A DNA stretch of 64,000 bases from Cyclospora cayetanensis (lineage: Eukaryota; Apicomplexa; Conoidasida; Eucoccidiorida; Eimeriidae), in contig NW_020312052.1 of NCBI RefSeq assembly GCF_002999335.1, positions 1-64,000 on the forward strand, written 5' to 3'. Below are positions 42,093-52,043 of this stretch, in pieces. The notes below the pieces were generated by a model. The model worked only from the letters and a program-made list of their open reading frames with translations. It had not been told where the DNA came from and searched no databases. The position numbers and the translations under genes were made by a program. Positions within the stretch are counted from its first letter, which is position 1. Each line of letters starts with the position of its first letter.

Positions 42093-42374
42093 CAGAGAGA
42101 CAGAGAGAGAGACAGAGAGAGAGAGACAGAGAGAGAGAGACAGAGAGAGAGAGGCCTCGGCTGCCTAACCCTTTCTAAAATCCTCACCGTCCACAAGCAG
42201 TATGTTCCCCTGGCGTGCTTCGCTAGCTGTAATGCTGGCGAATCCACGCCACATTCCCGCCGCTGCTTCTGCTCCTCGTGCAGCAGACGCAGCCCATGAG
42301 CTCATCACCGTCGGAAGCCGTGGCTTCAGTGCCGAAGCGACGAAAGGCACCCTGCTACACAAGGATCCGATCAT
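39870..42374 (-). CDS. Elongation factor P, organellar
   Basis: Eight exons with continuous phase: 42374-42188, 41879-41815, 41718-41649, 40831-40743, 40454-40400, 40234-40153, 40059-40020, 39929-39870 (215 residues). EF-P binds the ribosome and relieves stalling on proline runs. Family signs: QGNILLVDG followed by VEVMEFRLVKSGRGAAS (the first-domain strands and modification loop), YVDLESLKSGTQTF, then LMYVDTSNGAVVMADEKFDE (the xYLYxDGDxxxFMDxExYEQ region), GEPIKVQLPPSV (the VxLP strand), and a degenerate C-terminus ending DEEGEGSYTST. About 50 basic, Ala/Ser-rich residues precede the fold and suggest import to mitochondrion or apicoplast. The intron after 40743 has a GC donor. The tip residue where bacterial EF-P has the modified Lys is Arg here (R78). 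The last two exons are the least certain. Confidence 0.75.
40400..40454 (-). other. EF-P exon containing a GGGGCCCC octamer
   Basis: Fifth EF-P exon (55 bases, encoding VTIPLRLFGGPAVAEHLT). A GGGGCCCC octamer at 40422-40429 falls inside it and codes for part of the FGGPAV turn. It illustrates that the octamer occurs in coding as well as non-coding DNA. The exon begins after a CTTGCAG acceptor and ends at a GTAAGC donor. Confidence 0.55.
41260..41565. repeat. GA/CAGA-rich tract in EF-P intron
   Basis: About 300 bases of GACAGA, GAGAGA and ACACACA units in the large EF-P intron between 41649 and 40831. It is CT-rich on the EF-P coding strand. Minus-strand frames of up to about 245 codons here are repeat-driven. 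Confidence 0.8.
42033..42158. repeat. (TA)n followed by (GA)n in first EF-P intron
   Basis: About 17 TA dinucleotides then about 85 bases of GAGA/CAGA between EF-P exons 1 and 2. On the coding strand this is a CT tract followed by TA. Confidence 0.9.
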
Positions 42375-43006
42375 CCTGTCGCTCCAGTCCTAACCTGAGC
42401 TGCCTGCACGTGGGCAACGTTTTGCATGCAAACATGAAGCTGCACGCTGGCGGGGTGTCGAGACAGCCCAGGCAGCAGCCAGTCTCAGCCAGCCGCACTT
42501 CAGCCGTCAAGCTTGAAAAGGTACAGCGCTCAAAGAGAAAAAACCCCTGCGCACTGCGCGCGCAGAAGAAGCCGCTTTCCCGTCGGGCCGAAAGGGGGAT
42601 GCGGAGGAAAGGGATGCCGTCTGCTTTTTTCTGAAGGTGATTGCGCATGCCACACCGCCTGGAGCGCACCCTCCTAGCGGTCGGCACTCCACTAAACAGC
42701 CCTTTTCGGAGCTTCAGAAGGACTATGCCTCGTGGGTTCCTTTATAGCCGAAGGGGCCTCCTCGGTTGGCGGGAGCGGGGTACAGGGCCCCCTCTGGGGG
42801 CCCCCAGGGGGGCCCCAGCCCCCCTCTTTCCAAGCGGTCAATGAATCAGGGATCTCTTCCGCGCAACTGCAATGTACATGTCCGCATTTTTTTGACTTTA
42901 GCAGTCGTGCTTTCTGTGGGAATGTGTTTTTCGTAGTGCCAGGGGCCTCTGCGGAAGCCAAGTATCGCTCCGTTCAGGGGCCCCCTCCTCCTGCCAGTCT
43001 TTCACG
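42375..43006. promoter_or_regulatory. Shared head-to-head upstream region of EF-P and CTU1
   Basis: The 632-base gap separates the divergent starts of EF-P (minus, 42374) and CTU1 (plus, 43007), so it probably holds both promoters. A perfect 12-base palindrome tttgcatgcaaa lies at 42421-42432, close to the EF-P start. It contains TGCATGCA, a motif family linked to ApiAP2 regulators in apicomplexans. Three GGGGCCCC octamers are near its CTU1 end (42797, 42809 and about 42977). No experimentally defined element can be named. Confidence 0.4.
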
Positions 43007-44566
43007 ATGCTGGAGGCCCTCAATCCCAAGGACCCCAACTCAGGGGGGGCCCCTGAGGCTGCGCCTCCTGGTGGGGCCCCCCAGGCCCCGCCTGGTGGGG
43101 GCCCCCCGCCCTCGCCTTCTAAGGCAGGTTCTCCCCGGCAGCCTTCTCTCCGAACTTGCCAACCTGATGCGCAGATCTCACCTGCCAAAGTCGCCTACAG
43201 AGGGGCCCCCAACGAAGGAGCTTCGCGTCGCTGCGGAATATGCAGAAGCCCGCGTGTCTGCATGACGCGACTCAACGGTGCCGGCCTGCGCTGCAAGGAA
43301 TGTTTTTGTGCGGAGTTTGAGAAGGAGGTCTGGGATTTTATCAGCGAAGAAAGCCTTCTGCCTGCTGGCTCGAGAGTGTGCGTATGCGTATCCGGAGGCA
43401 AGGATAGCGCGGTGCTGCTGCACGTGCTTCACCTGTTGAATGCGCAGCGGGAGCAGCAGTGGCAGCTGCTCCTACTGGCCATTGATGAGGGGATCCAAGG
43501 ATACAGAGACAGGGCACTGGAGACAGTTGCTGCAAACAGCGCCGATTACGCACTGCCGCTCACAGTCCTCTCTTACGCGGATCTCTACAAAGGTTGGACG
43601 ATGGACGAAATCCACAAGGCCGTAACTGAGCCCACGAGGCAGCAACAGCAGCGGCAACAACAACGCAAGGCGTCCAGCTGCAGCGCCACTTGCGGGAGCT
43701 CCTGCAGGAGTACGACGAGCGGCGCGCGCAGCAGCAGGGGAGGCCCCGACGTGGGCAGCGGTAGCAGCAGCAGCGGCAAAAAGGAGTTCAGCAGTTATTG
43801 CACCTACTGTGGCGTTTTCCGAAGACAAGCCTTCGAACGGGGGGCCCTTTCTCTGGGAGCTGACTGCCTTGTTACAGGGCACAACCTCGACGACTGCGCG
43901 GAGACAGCCTTGCTGAACCTCGTGAGGGGGGACGCGCACAGACTTCGCTCCTCCGCGAACTTTGGGGGCAGCGGCGTTCTCGCTAGCGGAGCTGAGGGGA
44001 GCAAAAGCGGCGGCATCGAAGGCAGCGAGCGCAGGGGCCCCCCCCACGAAGGCAGCCCCAGCGTTCGCCGCTGCAAGCCGTTGCTGCGGTCTTTCCAGAA
44101 GGAGATCGTGCTGTATGCGCACTTCCGGCGGCTGAAACACTTCGCAACGGAGTGTACGTACAGCTTTGGAGCCACTCGTGGGAAGCCTCGCGAGCTCCTG
44201 GCCTCTTTGCAAGCTGCCTTGCAACCCCAGCGCGTGCAAGACATTGTGCGTGCTGCTTCTGCTTGGTTGACTCTGCCTGCACAAACCCACGGCAGCAAGA
44301 GCAACGATGCGGCATCGTGGAGCTTGCTGTCTGCTGCTGCGGCGCTGTCTCCGGGCGCCTCGAGCGCCTCTCCGGAGCTTGTGCACTGCGAAGAATGCGG
44401 AGCACGCACAACCAATTCGCTCTGCCGCGCGTGCAGCCTCGTGCGGCTCCTGGAGAATAAGACGGCCCATGCCGTCAGCCTCAATGCCAGGAAGGTTAAG
44501 GGCCTCCGGCGGCTCCAAAGGCAGCAGGGCGCTTCGCAGAACAAAATAGACCAGATAGAGGCGTAG
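43007..44566 (+). CDS. CTU1: Cytoplasmic tRNA 2-thiolation protein 1 (CTU1/NCS6)
   Basis: Single-exon gene of 519 residues. CTU1 is the PP-loop ATPase that adenylates wobble U34 of certain cytosolic tRNAs so sulfur from URM1 can be added, together with CTU2. Visible features: N-terminal CxxC pairs (C76/C79 and C96/C99), the PP-loop SGGKDS (129-134), a central CTYCGVFRRQAFERGA zinc motif, VTGHNLDDCAETALLNLVRGD, RCKPLLRSFQKEIVLYAHF, TECTYSFGATRG, and a C-terminal CEECG...CRAC pair. The order matches the eukaryotic/archaeal TtuA-CTU1 family. The first about 65 residues are a Pro/Gly/Ala-rich extension absent from typical CTU1, encoded by DNA dense in GGGGCCCC. A Gln/Arg/Ser-rich insert (near residues 208-263) and a Gly-rich insert follow the core. 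The start is the first ATG of the frame. Translation might begin further in, since the extension is not conserved in the family. Confidence 0.9.
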   Translation: MLEALNPKDPNSGGAPEAAPPGGAPQAPPGGGPPPSPSKAGSPRQPSLRTCQPDAQISPAKVAYRGAPNEGASRRCGICRSPRVCMTRLNGAGLRCKECFCAEFEKEVWDFISEESLLPAGSRVCVCVSGGKDSAVLLHVLHLLNAQREQQWQLLLLAIDEGIQGYRDRALETVAANSADYALPLTVLSYADLYKGWTMDEIHKAVTEPTRQQQQRQQQRKASSCSATCGSSCRSTTSGARSSRGGPDVGSGSSSSGKKEFSSYCTYCGVFRRQAFERGALSLGADCLVTGHNLDDCAETALLNLVRGDAHRLRSSANFGGSGVLASGAEGSKSGGIEGSERRGPPHEGSPSVRRCKPLLRSFQKEIVLYAHFRRLKHFATECTYSFGATRGKPRELLASLQAALQPQRVQDIVRAASAWLTLPAQTHGSKSNDAASWSLLSAAAALSPGASSASPELVHCEECGARTTNSLCRACSLVRLLENKTAHAVSLNARKVKGLRRLQRQQGASQNKIDQIEA

Positions 44567-44657
44567 GAGTAACGCAAACAAGCTAGAGACACGTAGGCAT
44601 TCGCAATGCAGGAGCAGCTCCTGCAGATCCCAGCTGCACCCCCGTTCCTCGAGCGCC

Positions 44658-45411
44658 GTGTCCATAGAGGCAGCTCCCGCCCCTGTCAACGTCTCTGCAA
44701 GCAGGGAGTCACATAGAGGTTCAGCTAGAACTTTGAGGGGTTCTTTCTCCGCCCCCTCTATTCAAAGATTCGTGAGGCGTTCGACAGATTCGCTCTTCAG
44801 CCGGGGAGGGGGGAAGGGGGGAAAGGAGGAGGCCTTCAGGCTCCTCAAGGAGATGGGGTCTTTTGCGGGTGGAAAGTCAGTGATTGCTGCACCCCCGCCT
44901 CTAGAGGTGCTGCTGTACGCTTTTGGGGAGTGCGTCGTGCGAGAAGGCTGCCTGGGTGCCGGTATTTCGCCACCCGAGCGAGCCTCAAAGACTTCGTAGT
45001 GGGGGTGAGGCGGCAATGCCGCCTCACCCCCACTACAGTTGCACCGTCTGGCCACGAAGGGTCACCTAGTTGCCTCTTTTTGGCGTAAGTGTGGACATAG
45101 CAAAAGCGCCGGATCATCTCTAAAGGGCTTGCTTCGGGGAAGTCTCAAGAATTTTAGGTTTCCTCCTAAAGGGCCCACGGAGGAGGGCACTTTAGACAGG
45201 TCGGCTTCTCCTTGCAGCGTTTCTGCCTACTGCGACCGTGCACACCCCTATGCAGTCCCCAGGTGAGGCTGGCATGGGAGTGCATCGACACACACAAAGT
45301 TAGAACAAACTGAATAGCTCTTTGCCTACAGGCTGCAACGTGGTATTACCAGACGCCTTTTGTGCTAGCCCCGAAGAGCAAGTTCTCGAAGGCGGCGCAC
45401 CAGAGTATTGA
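44658..45411 (+). CDS. Possible small three-exon gene, unrecognised
   Basis: Three stretches join in phase: up to 44961 (ending CVVREGCLGAG, donor GTATTT), 45218-45262 (FLPTATVHTPMQSP, between TTGCAG and GTGAGG), and 45332-45411 (CNVVLPDAFCASPEEQ, ending in TGA). The first stretch is open back to 44574 but has no ATG in its frame, so a further 5' exon is needed and the start given is arbitrary. The product contains GSFAGGKSVIAAPPPLEVLL, which looks like a folded hydrophobic segment. No family recognised. Phase agreement over two introns makes it more likely than chance, but it could also be a 3' extension of the CTU1 transcript. Its first intron carries a perfect palindrome. Confidence 0.35.
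44996..45036. repeat. Perfect 41-base palindrome
   Basis: Two exact 20-base arms (gtagtgggggtgaggcggca and its reverse complement) around a single central A. It can form a long GC-rich hairpin as RNA or a cruciform as DNA. It lies between the GTATTT donor at 44962 and the acceptor at 45217 of the possible small gene downstream of CTU1. Confidence 0.95.
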
Positions 45412-46980
45412 GCACGGGAAAGCGAAGTGCAGAACTGGCGAGAATGTGCAAACGGCACATGCAGAGGGAAATACAGCTGCACGCCTTGACAAGTGCGGGA
45501 TGCCAAAGAGGGAGCGATGGTGGGCCTCTGAGAGACACTGTCGCCGAATAGGTGTATCTTTTTGTTCTCCTACTGCCAGAGCCTTCCGCAGAGAGGCTCC
45601 CCATACATTCTTGCCGCTCGCGTTTTTCCAGGGTGCTGTTTGGGCAACTCTACTGGGCGGGCCGGAGTGATAGCGCAGTGAAAGTTCAAGGATGTCTAAA
45701 TAAGCCTCGACGGAATGCGGTATCGTAATCTCCCCCCTCGCTACACAGTGTAGTAGCGCGTTTAAGCACCTTTTCAAGCTATTATTCTGACGTGTAGCAC
45801 GACAGCCAGATGCGTATACGCATAGGGAGGCCTCGCGTATAAACTGGAAGCCTTGAACTCCAAAGCTCCAGTCAAAACACGACCAGCCCTCAGGGGCCCA
45901 TGCCATGCGACGGCCTGTTCGCGGAGGCCCCTCTATCCTCCTGATATGCGCAAGAGAGAACGATCCTTGGCGCTGTATACGCGGAGCAGCCGCGTGCTTC
46001 CTACCCTCGAAAAGGCCAACAAAAGAGGGGCATTTGTCCTTTGCAGGTGCCGGCACTACGTGAAGCTCTCCATGAAATGGAGGTGACTCTCGGCTTTTTT
46101 CCCTCTTAGCAGCGTGGCAGAAGAAAAACAAAAGACCGCTGTGTTCTTCCCGTGAGAAGCACAGACGAGAGCACGAGACCCAGGCGGAGCAGCCGGTACT
46201 ACTCCTTTCGCTCCTATTTGCCTAGTTGTTCTTACTGCTGCTCTGTTTGTGCTCTAATTGCTCTGACTGAGCACCCTGCATCAGGCCGTCCTTCCCCCCG
46301 TCCCTTGCGCTTCTTCGCCCAGCGACTATTCCACAAGGATTGCGCGTTTCTCTGGAGCCATTCAAGCCCAGACCCCGTGCTATTCGACGGCAGGCCCTGT
46401 TACACGCTCGCCATAACACTTCGCATGAGGAGAAAGGCCTCTCCCGTGCCGCAGCGCGTGGGAGGCCCCCCCGTCTGCCTCTGCTTGACCGTGCTCTGCG
46501 TGAATCAGGAGCACTGAATGCCAAGCACGACGCATGCAGAGCACCCCCGAAAGGCAGTGTGCGCCTCTTTATTAGTGGGGCGGTGGTCATGGTGGGATGG
46601 TGGTACAACCACCCCGCTGGCCCACCCCCGACACACAGCCACAATAGGGGCCCCGGGCCCCCATCTCAAGACGCGCGGGGCCCCGTCCTCCCGTTTAAAA
46701 AACACAGGCCGCAAGAACACAGGGAGGGAGGTAGCGTGGATGAAATTGCGACGCAATATCTGAAACAACACCTCCGTTGGACCCCTTCCTCTCTCCGACA
46801 CAGAGGCTTCGAACGCCTACGCGGAGCAGCATAAATAGCCCGTCCAGGGGATGGTTGAGGTCAGCGCACTTCGCTGGCGGTCCTCCTCCAGGTAGCGCAG
46901 CCGCTTTTTACGCGCTTTTTTATTGACTATATTTCTGGATCTCCGTTCTCGCACGGTGCAGTTGCCGTTTCGTGCAGCGT
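45412..46980. other. Spacer with unresolved frames
   Basis: About 1.6 kb between the possible small gene and the large low-complexity gene. A minus-strand frame from 46131 to 45346 (261 codons, including the helix-like GEITIPHSVEAYLDILELSL) and plus-strand frames at 46152-46517 and 46340-46834 are open, but none shows a known domain or a phase-consistent partner. GGGGCCCC octamers occur near 46648 and 46677. The upstream part of the next gene's promoter is presumably here. Confidence 0.35.
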
Positions 46981-47232
46981 ATGGCCGCCTCTCTGGGGCC
47001 GCCTTCACCGGGGCCCCCAGGGGGGCCCCTTGAAGACGCGACGAGACACCGCAGCATTCAAGAAGGGGGAGCCTCGACTGCCCCCATCGACCGACTCCCT
47101 GCAGACCTCTTCAGCTCCAAATGGCTGCCGTCTTGGATTCGTCGGCAGCTGCTGCAGCGCCAGTGTGTCAGTGACGTCCTCAGCTGCCCGGTGTGCAGCT
47201 CCCCGCCAGCGACGACGCCTCCTCCTCCGCAA

Positions 47233-47268
<36 letters not shown>

Positions 47269-49997
47269 GATCAGCAAGAGCAGCAGCAACAGCGCCAGAG
47301 GCGCTACACAGCCGCTTGCTGCAGGGGGGAGGGGGGGCTGCAAAGCTCCCCTACCCCACCTTGCGCAGGTTCTGCACGGCGCGAGCTGCGGAGCAGGACC
47401 CCTGCATCAGAGGAAGCAGCGCATGCAGGCTGCGCATGCATCTTCGCTTCAGCTCGCGTCGCCGATGGAGACAGCGCTGATCAGAGGCCCCTTTCGCGCC
47501 CTCCTGCCGACTTTTCTGCCGCTGCAACAGCTGTACGTTCCCCGAACGCTTTCCCAGGGAGAGGTGCTGTACCTGCTCCTCGCATAAGGGTCTCAAATTC
47601 ACGCACATACACGTGCAGGCTGCTGCCGCTGCGGTGTTTTCTCGAGTGCTGCCGTCTGTGCGCATCTCTTTGTACGACTTCAGGGAACAAAGAACGGACT
47701 CTCGCCCTCGAGCGGCCTCACACCCGGCCTGCAGCGGCTGCACGTACACCGCACCACGTCACCCCAAAGCTCTCAAGCGCGGAGACAGCGGCTGAAGCCT
47801 CAGCAGCAAGAGCAGCAGCAGCTGACAGCAGCAGCAACAGCAAGAGCAGCGGCAGGAGCAGCCGTAGCAGTCCCCCCCCCCCCGCGTGGCGCTGCCTGCC
47901 GAGTGCGGGGGAGGCACTCAGAACCGAGCAACAGGCGTCGATCCGCAGCAGCCTCACTCCCTGCATGCACTTGCCCTTCGCGTCTCTCTCGTCAGGCCCA
48001 GCAGCAGCAACAACGCTCAGCGGAGCGCGTTGAGGCTCTGGAGTCGTACATCTGGATGCTCGCGTTCGATCCCAGAGACCTTCCGAGTCTTCGTTCTGTT
48101 GATACTGAGGGCTGGCGGTTTGCGAACGAAGCCATCCGACGCATCCTGAAGGCGCTAGAGCTCCTGTCGCATGCACAAGAACTGCCGAGCCGCAGGGGAG
48201 GGCCCCCCCTCCCCGAAAGCCTCAGACCATGGCTCCTTGATGCCGCAGTCTGCGGCTGGCAGCAGTCCTTCAACAGGAGGCTGCAGCAAAAACAGCTGCA
48301 CGAGAAACAGCTGGAGGTTGAAAGTGGCTGTGGCGAGTGGCTTGCATGGGCAGAAAGCGGCAGCGGCAGCGGCAGTACGACAAGAGGCCTCGCGGCATCA
48401 TCAAGAGCAGCGGGTGAAGAGACACTAGCACCGAGGTATACACGAATTTCTCCCGCTGTTGCTGCGCTGCTAGCGACACAGAGGAGGGCTGTGGTTCTCT
48501 CAGGCTGCGTCAGTGTTGCAGAAGTCGGTGGGGAGTGGGTAGAGTACTGTGAAGCAACCGTGATGCTGCCCCCCTGCGGCAGCAGTAGCTGCTGCTGCTC
48601 CGAGAGGGGCACTTGCAGTGCGACGACGCGTTCAGACGCATGCACGGAAAGGCCTCTGATGCAGGATCTGCAGCAGCGCATCCAGATCTCTCTCCGCCGC
48701 TACTGCCAGCAAGCGCAGAGCACCCTGCAGCGGCTGCTGCCCCCGTGGCAGCAGCAGAAATCGATGCTTCTGCCTCGCGACACTCGAGGTGCATCGAGGG
48801 GGAAGGAGGCGGCACATGCGGACGCTGCTGCCGCTGCAGCCTTCCTGCAGGCTTGCGAGCAGCAGCAACGCGACTCCGAGCATCTGCATCGGCGGCAGTC
48901 TTTAGCCGCCCTTTTGTCGGACTGCAGCCAGTGCGTGGTGTATGACGTGGTGGCGTCGCGCCTTCTGGAAGAAGGATCTGTCTGCGCAGGAGCAGCGATG
49001 GCGAGGGGGTCGATCCCCCGAGCAAGGACCGCCTTCGCGAGGCCTCCGCGACACCCCGTAGGCGGAGGGCACCTGTGCATACACCTGAGCGAGCGCCAGT
49101 GGCTGGAGGCGCTGACGCATGCACGGACGTGGGAGTTGCTGTTTCTGTGCCTCTGCTGGGGGGAGGCTGCTGCGCGTTCCTTCTTGTCGCTGTTCGATAG
49201 TCTTCCCCTAGCAGCCTCATGGGACGGCTATCTTCAGGCCTTCCCCGCTCAAACGCGCTGGCGCGGTGTACGTACACTCCAGCAGGAGATAGACGGCTTC
49301 GTGGACGCAGTCGACGCTGAGGGGGCAGCAGCAGCAGCAGCAGCAGCAGCTACTGCTGCCACGCCAGCCTCCTCGCCTCTCTGGTTTTGGAGACCTCGCT
49401 TGCGCGCGCTTGGCAGCAGAGACATCTGCTGTTTCAGAGGCGGCGTTTTTCCTCTTCTTCTGCGAGACAGCACACGGCTGCATCGCCTGCATCGGGGCGC
49501 ACTTTCAAGCACCCCACACTTGCAGCGGGAGCAGCAACAAGACCAACGCAGCCTCGGCATCCCCACAGACTCTGACTCCCTAGGAGGGCGTCGTCCTCGT
49601 GCGTCAGCAGCCCGCGCCGCAGCGCAGCGCAGCAACAGCAACAGCAGCACAGACAGCAGCAGAAGCAGCAGCAGCGCACTTTCCAGGAGCCTCTCGGAGG
49701 ACCTCGAATCGTGCATGCAAGCGCTGCCCCCTCCGTCTCCCTACCAGGAGAAGGACCGTTTGTTGCTGCAGCTTCAAATAAGCATTGTAAATAGCAAGGC
49801 CGTCCGCTCTCTCCTGCAGCAGCAAGGCCTTCCGAAGTGGGGCGAAAAAGCCACTGCTGCTGCTGCCGTAGCAACTGCAGCAGCAGCTGCTGCTGCTGCT
49901 GCTGCTGCATCCGCAGCAAAAAAAGACTTCCGGCTTTCACCTGCAAGTCGCGCCTCCCTCACTGTCCGGCAGTCCCTCGTTCCCACTGCGGAAGAAG

Positions 49998-50051
<54 letters not shown>

Positions 50052-50159
50052 CATGCGACAGCTTGGGCAACACCGGGGGGGTACTAGGGCTGTCGCACGA
50101 AGCGTTTCTTTCGCTGTGGAGGACCCCGTCAGAAGCGCTGCTGCGCGAGCAGCAGCAGC

Positions 50160-50195
<36 letters not shown>

Positions 50196-52001
50196 GCCAG
50201 CCTCGGCTTAGCAGCACAAACAGTGTTAGCAGTAGGGAACGTCGCAATTCTCACAGAGCCTTCACAGTTTACCCTCCCCTCTTCAGGCGCAGCAGCACTT
50301 GCGTTGGACGTCGTGGAAACAGCGGCCCCAATAACAACAGCAGCAGCAACAACAGCAGCAACAACAGCAGCAACAACAACAGCAACAACAGCAGCAGCAC
50401 GAGCTTCCTGCTGCTGACCACTCCCACCCTAATGCTAACACGTCAGCAACAGCAGCAGGTGCAGCAGCAAGAGCAACAGCAGCAGCAGCAGCTACACCAT
50501 CGTACTGCATTCCACGACAGCGGGCTTGCAGGACTGCAGCAGGCATCACACCCTCCACTGGCAAGGAGCTCTGCCTCTGCCGAAACTCTGTCAGCTGCAT
50601 TGGGAAGACGGCAGCTGCTAGAGCTAGAAGCGAAGGACGCAGATGCAGCGATGGAGGCAGCTGCTGCCGCAGTGCCCCCTTACATGCCTGGTGCAGCTGC
50701 GTCTCTGCAGCTGCTGCACACTCCCGATACAGCAGCAGCTGTTGCTGGACGGCCTTCGGAGCGTGGAGTCGACCCCCCCCACCAGCATCAGGAGGTTCTG
50801 CAGCATTCGGCGAGTCGAGAAAGTGACGCCTTGTTGGCTGCTGCTGCTGCTGCTCCTTCTGCATGCAGCACGACACTATCCGCAGAACCACCAGCAGGAG
50901 GAGCTCTCACACCAGCAGCGCTGCCTGGCCCTCTCTCTAGTACACGAGCAGAGGGTACACCCGATTCTGCATCTCTGGCAGAAGCTGCAACGCGCGCTGT
51001 GAGGGGCGATGAAGCAGCAGCAGCAGCAGCAGCAGCAGACACGGCAGAACCAGGGATGCCAAGCGTGGAAGACTCCAACGACTCAGCAGAAGAGGACGGC
51101 ATTCGCACGCCGCGGGTAGAAGAGAGTGGCCTTTCCCCTCTGCTAGGCCGTCTGAGCATCCAAAACTTTAGTTGCTGCAGCAGCAGCGACAACAGCAGCC
51201 GCAGCAGCTCCCCGACGCCTTCGCAGCAGGACAGGCGCATGCGTCAATTGAGAAATTACGAGCTGCAACAGCAACGCGCGCTGCAGGAGGAATGCCGACA
51301 GAGAGCCAGCCCTTTTGCCACTTTAGAGCATCTGCGCAGGCAGCCGCAGGAGCAGTCAAAAAGTGCGACAGCATCCCCCCCAAAGGCGGCTGCCCCTTTG
51401 TTTCCGAGCTTGCTTGTTGAACAACGGCGCCAACAAGATATCGCAACGGAAACAAATCTCCCTAGACAGCAGCATTACCAGGTGAAAGAATCTCCCTTTG
51501 CGTTCCTCTCCTCCTGCGCCGCTACAACGAGGCGAATGAGGCCCTCTTCCGCATTTTCAAGGACCTCGCCTCGGCTCGCTGCTGCCGCTGCGAGCTGCAA
51601 CGCAGCAAGCAGCAAGGCAGCCTCCAGAATCGCGTCACCCATGCGGTCGAGATCAACTCATGCCAAAGAGGTCAGCAAAAACAGCAGCAGCGGCAGCAAC
51701 AACGGTGTCTTGCAGCCCAGGCCTTCCGAGCTCACCCCTATTCTGGGGCGTATGAGTCTCGCTGAGCCATCAGACACGGAGAGCGATGAGGACGGGCAAA
51801 AAGAGCAGCAACAAGAAAAGCAACAAGAGCAGAGTGCTGACCTCCTTGCGGCATCCGCTGGCAAAGGTACCTACGCTGGGAGCAGCAGCAGTCGCCTGCG
51901 AAGCCCGCAAGCCAAGGCTCAGCTGTGCACCTTGAAGCGTCTCCCAGAGCTTCCTCCATCAGCCTCGCGATCTTCCAAGCCGCCTGCGATGGTCACAGGA
52001 G

Positions 52002-52043
<42 letters not shown>

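Noticed and set aside
43472..44689. 405-codon minus-strand frame opposite CTU1
   Set aside because: Antisense of a clearly recognised CTU1 coding frame, with Ala/Arg/Leu composition expected from high third-position GC.
45346..46131. 261-codon minus-strand frame
   Set aside because: No domain, no clear start context, and it overlaps the last exon of a phase-consistent plus-strand candidate. Kept only as an unresolved frame.
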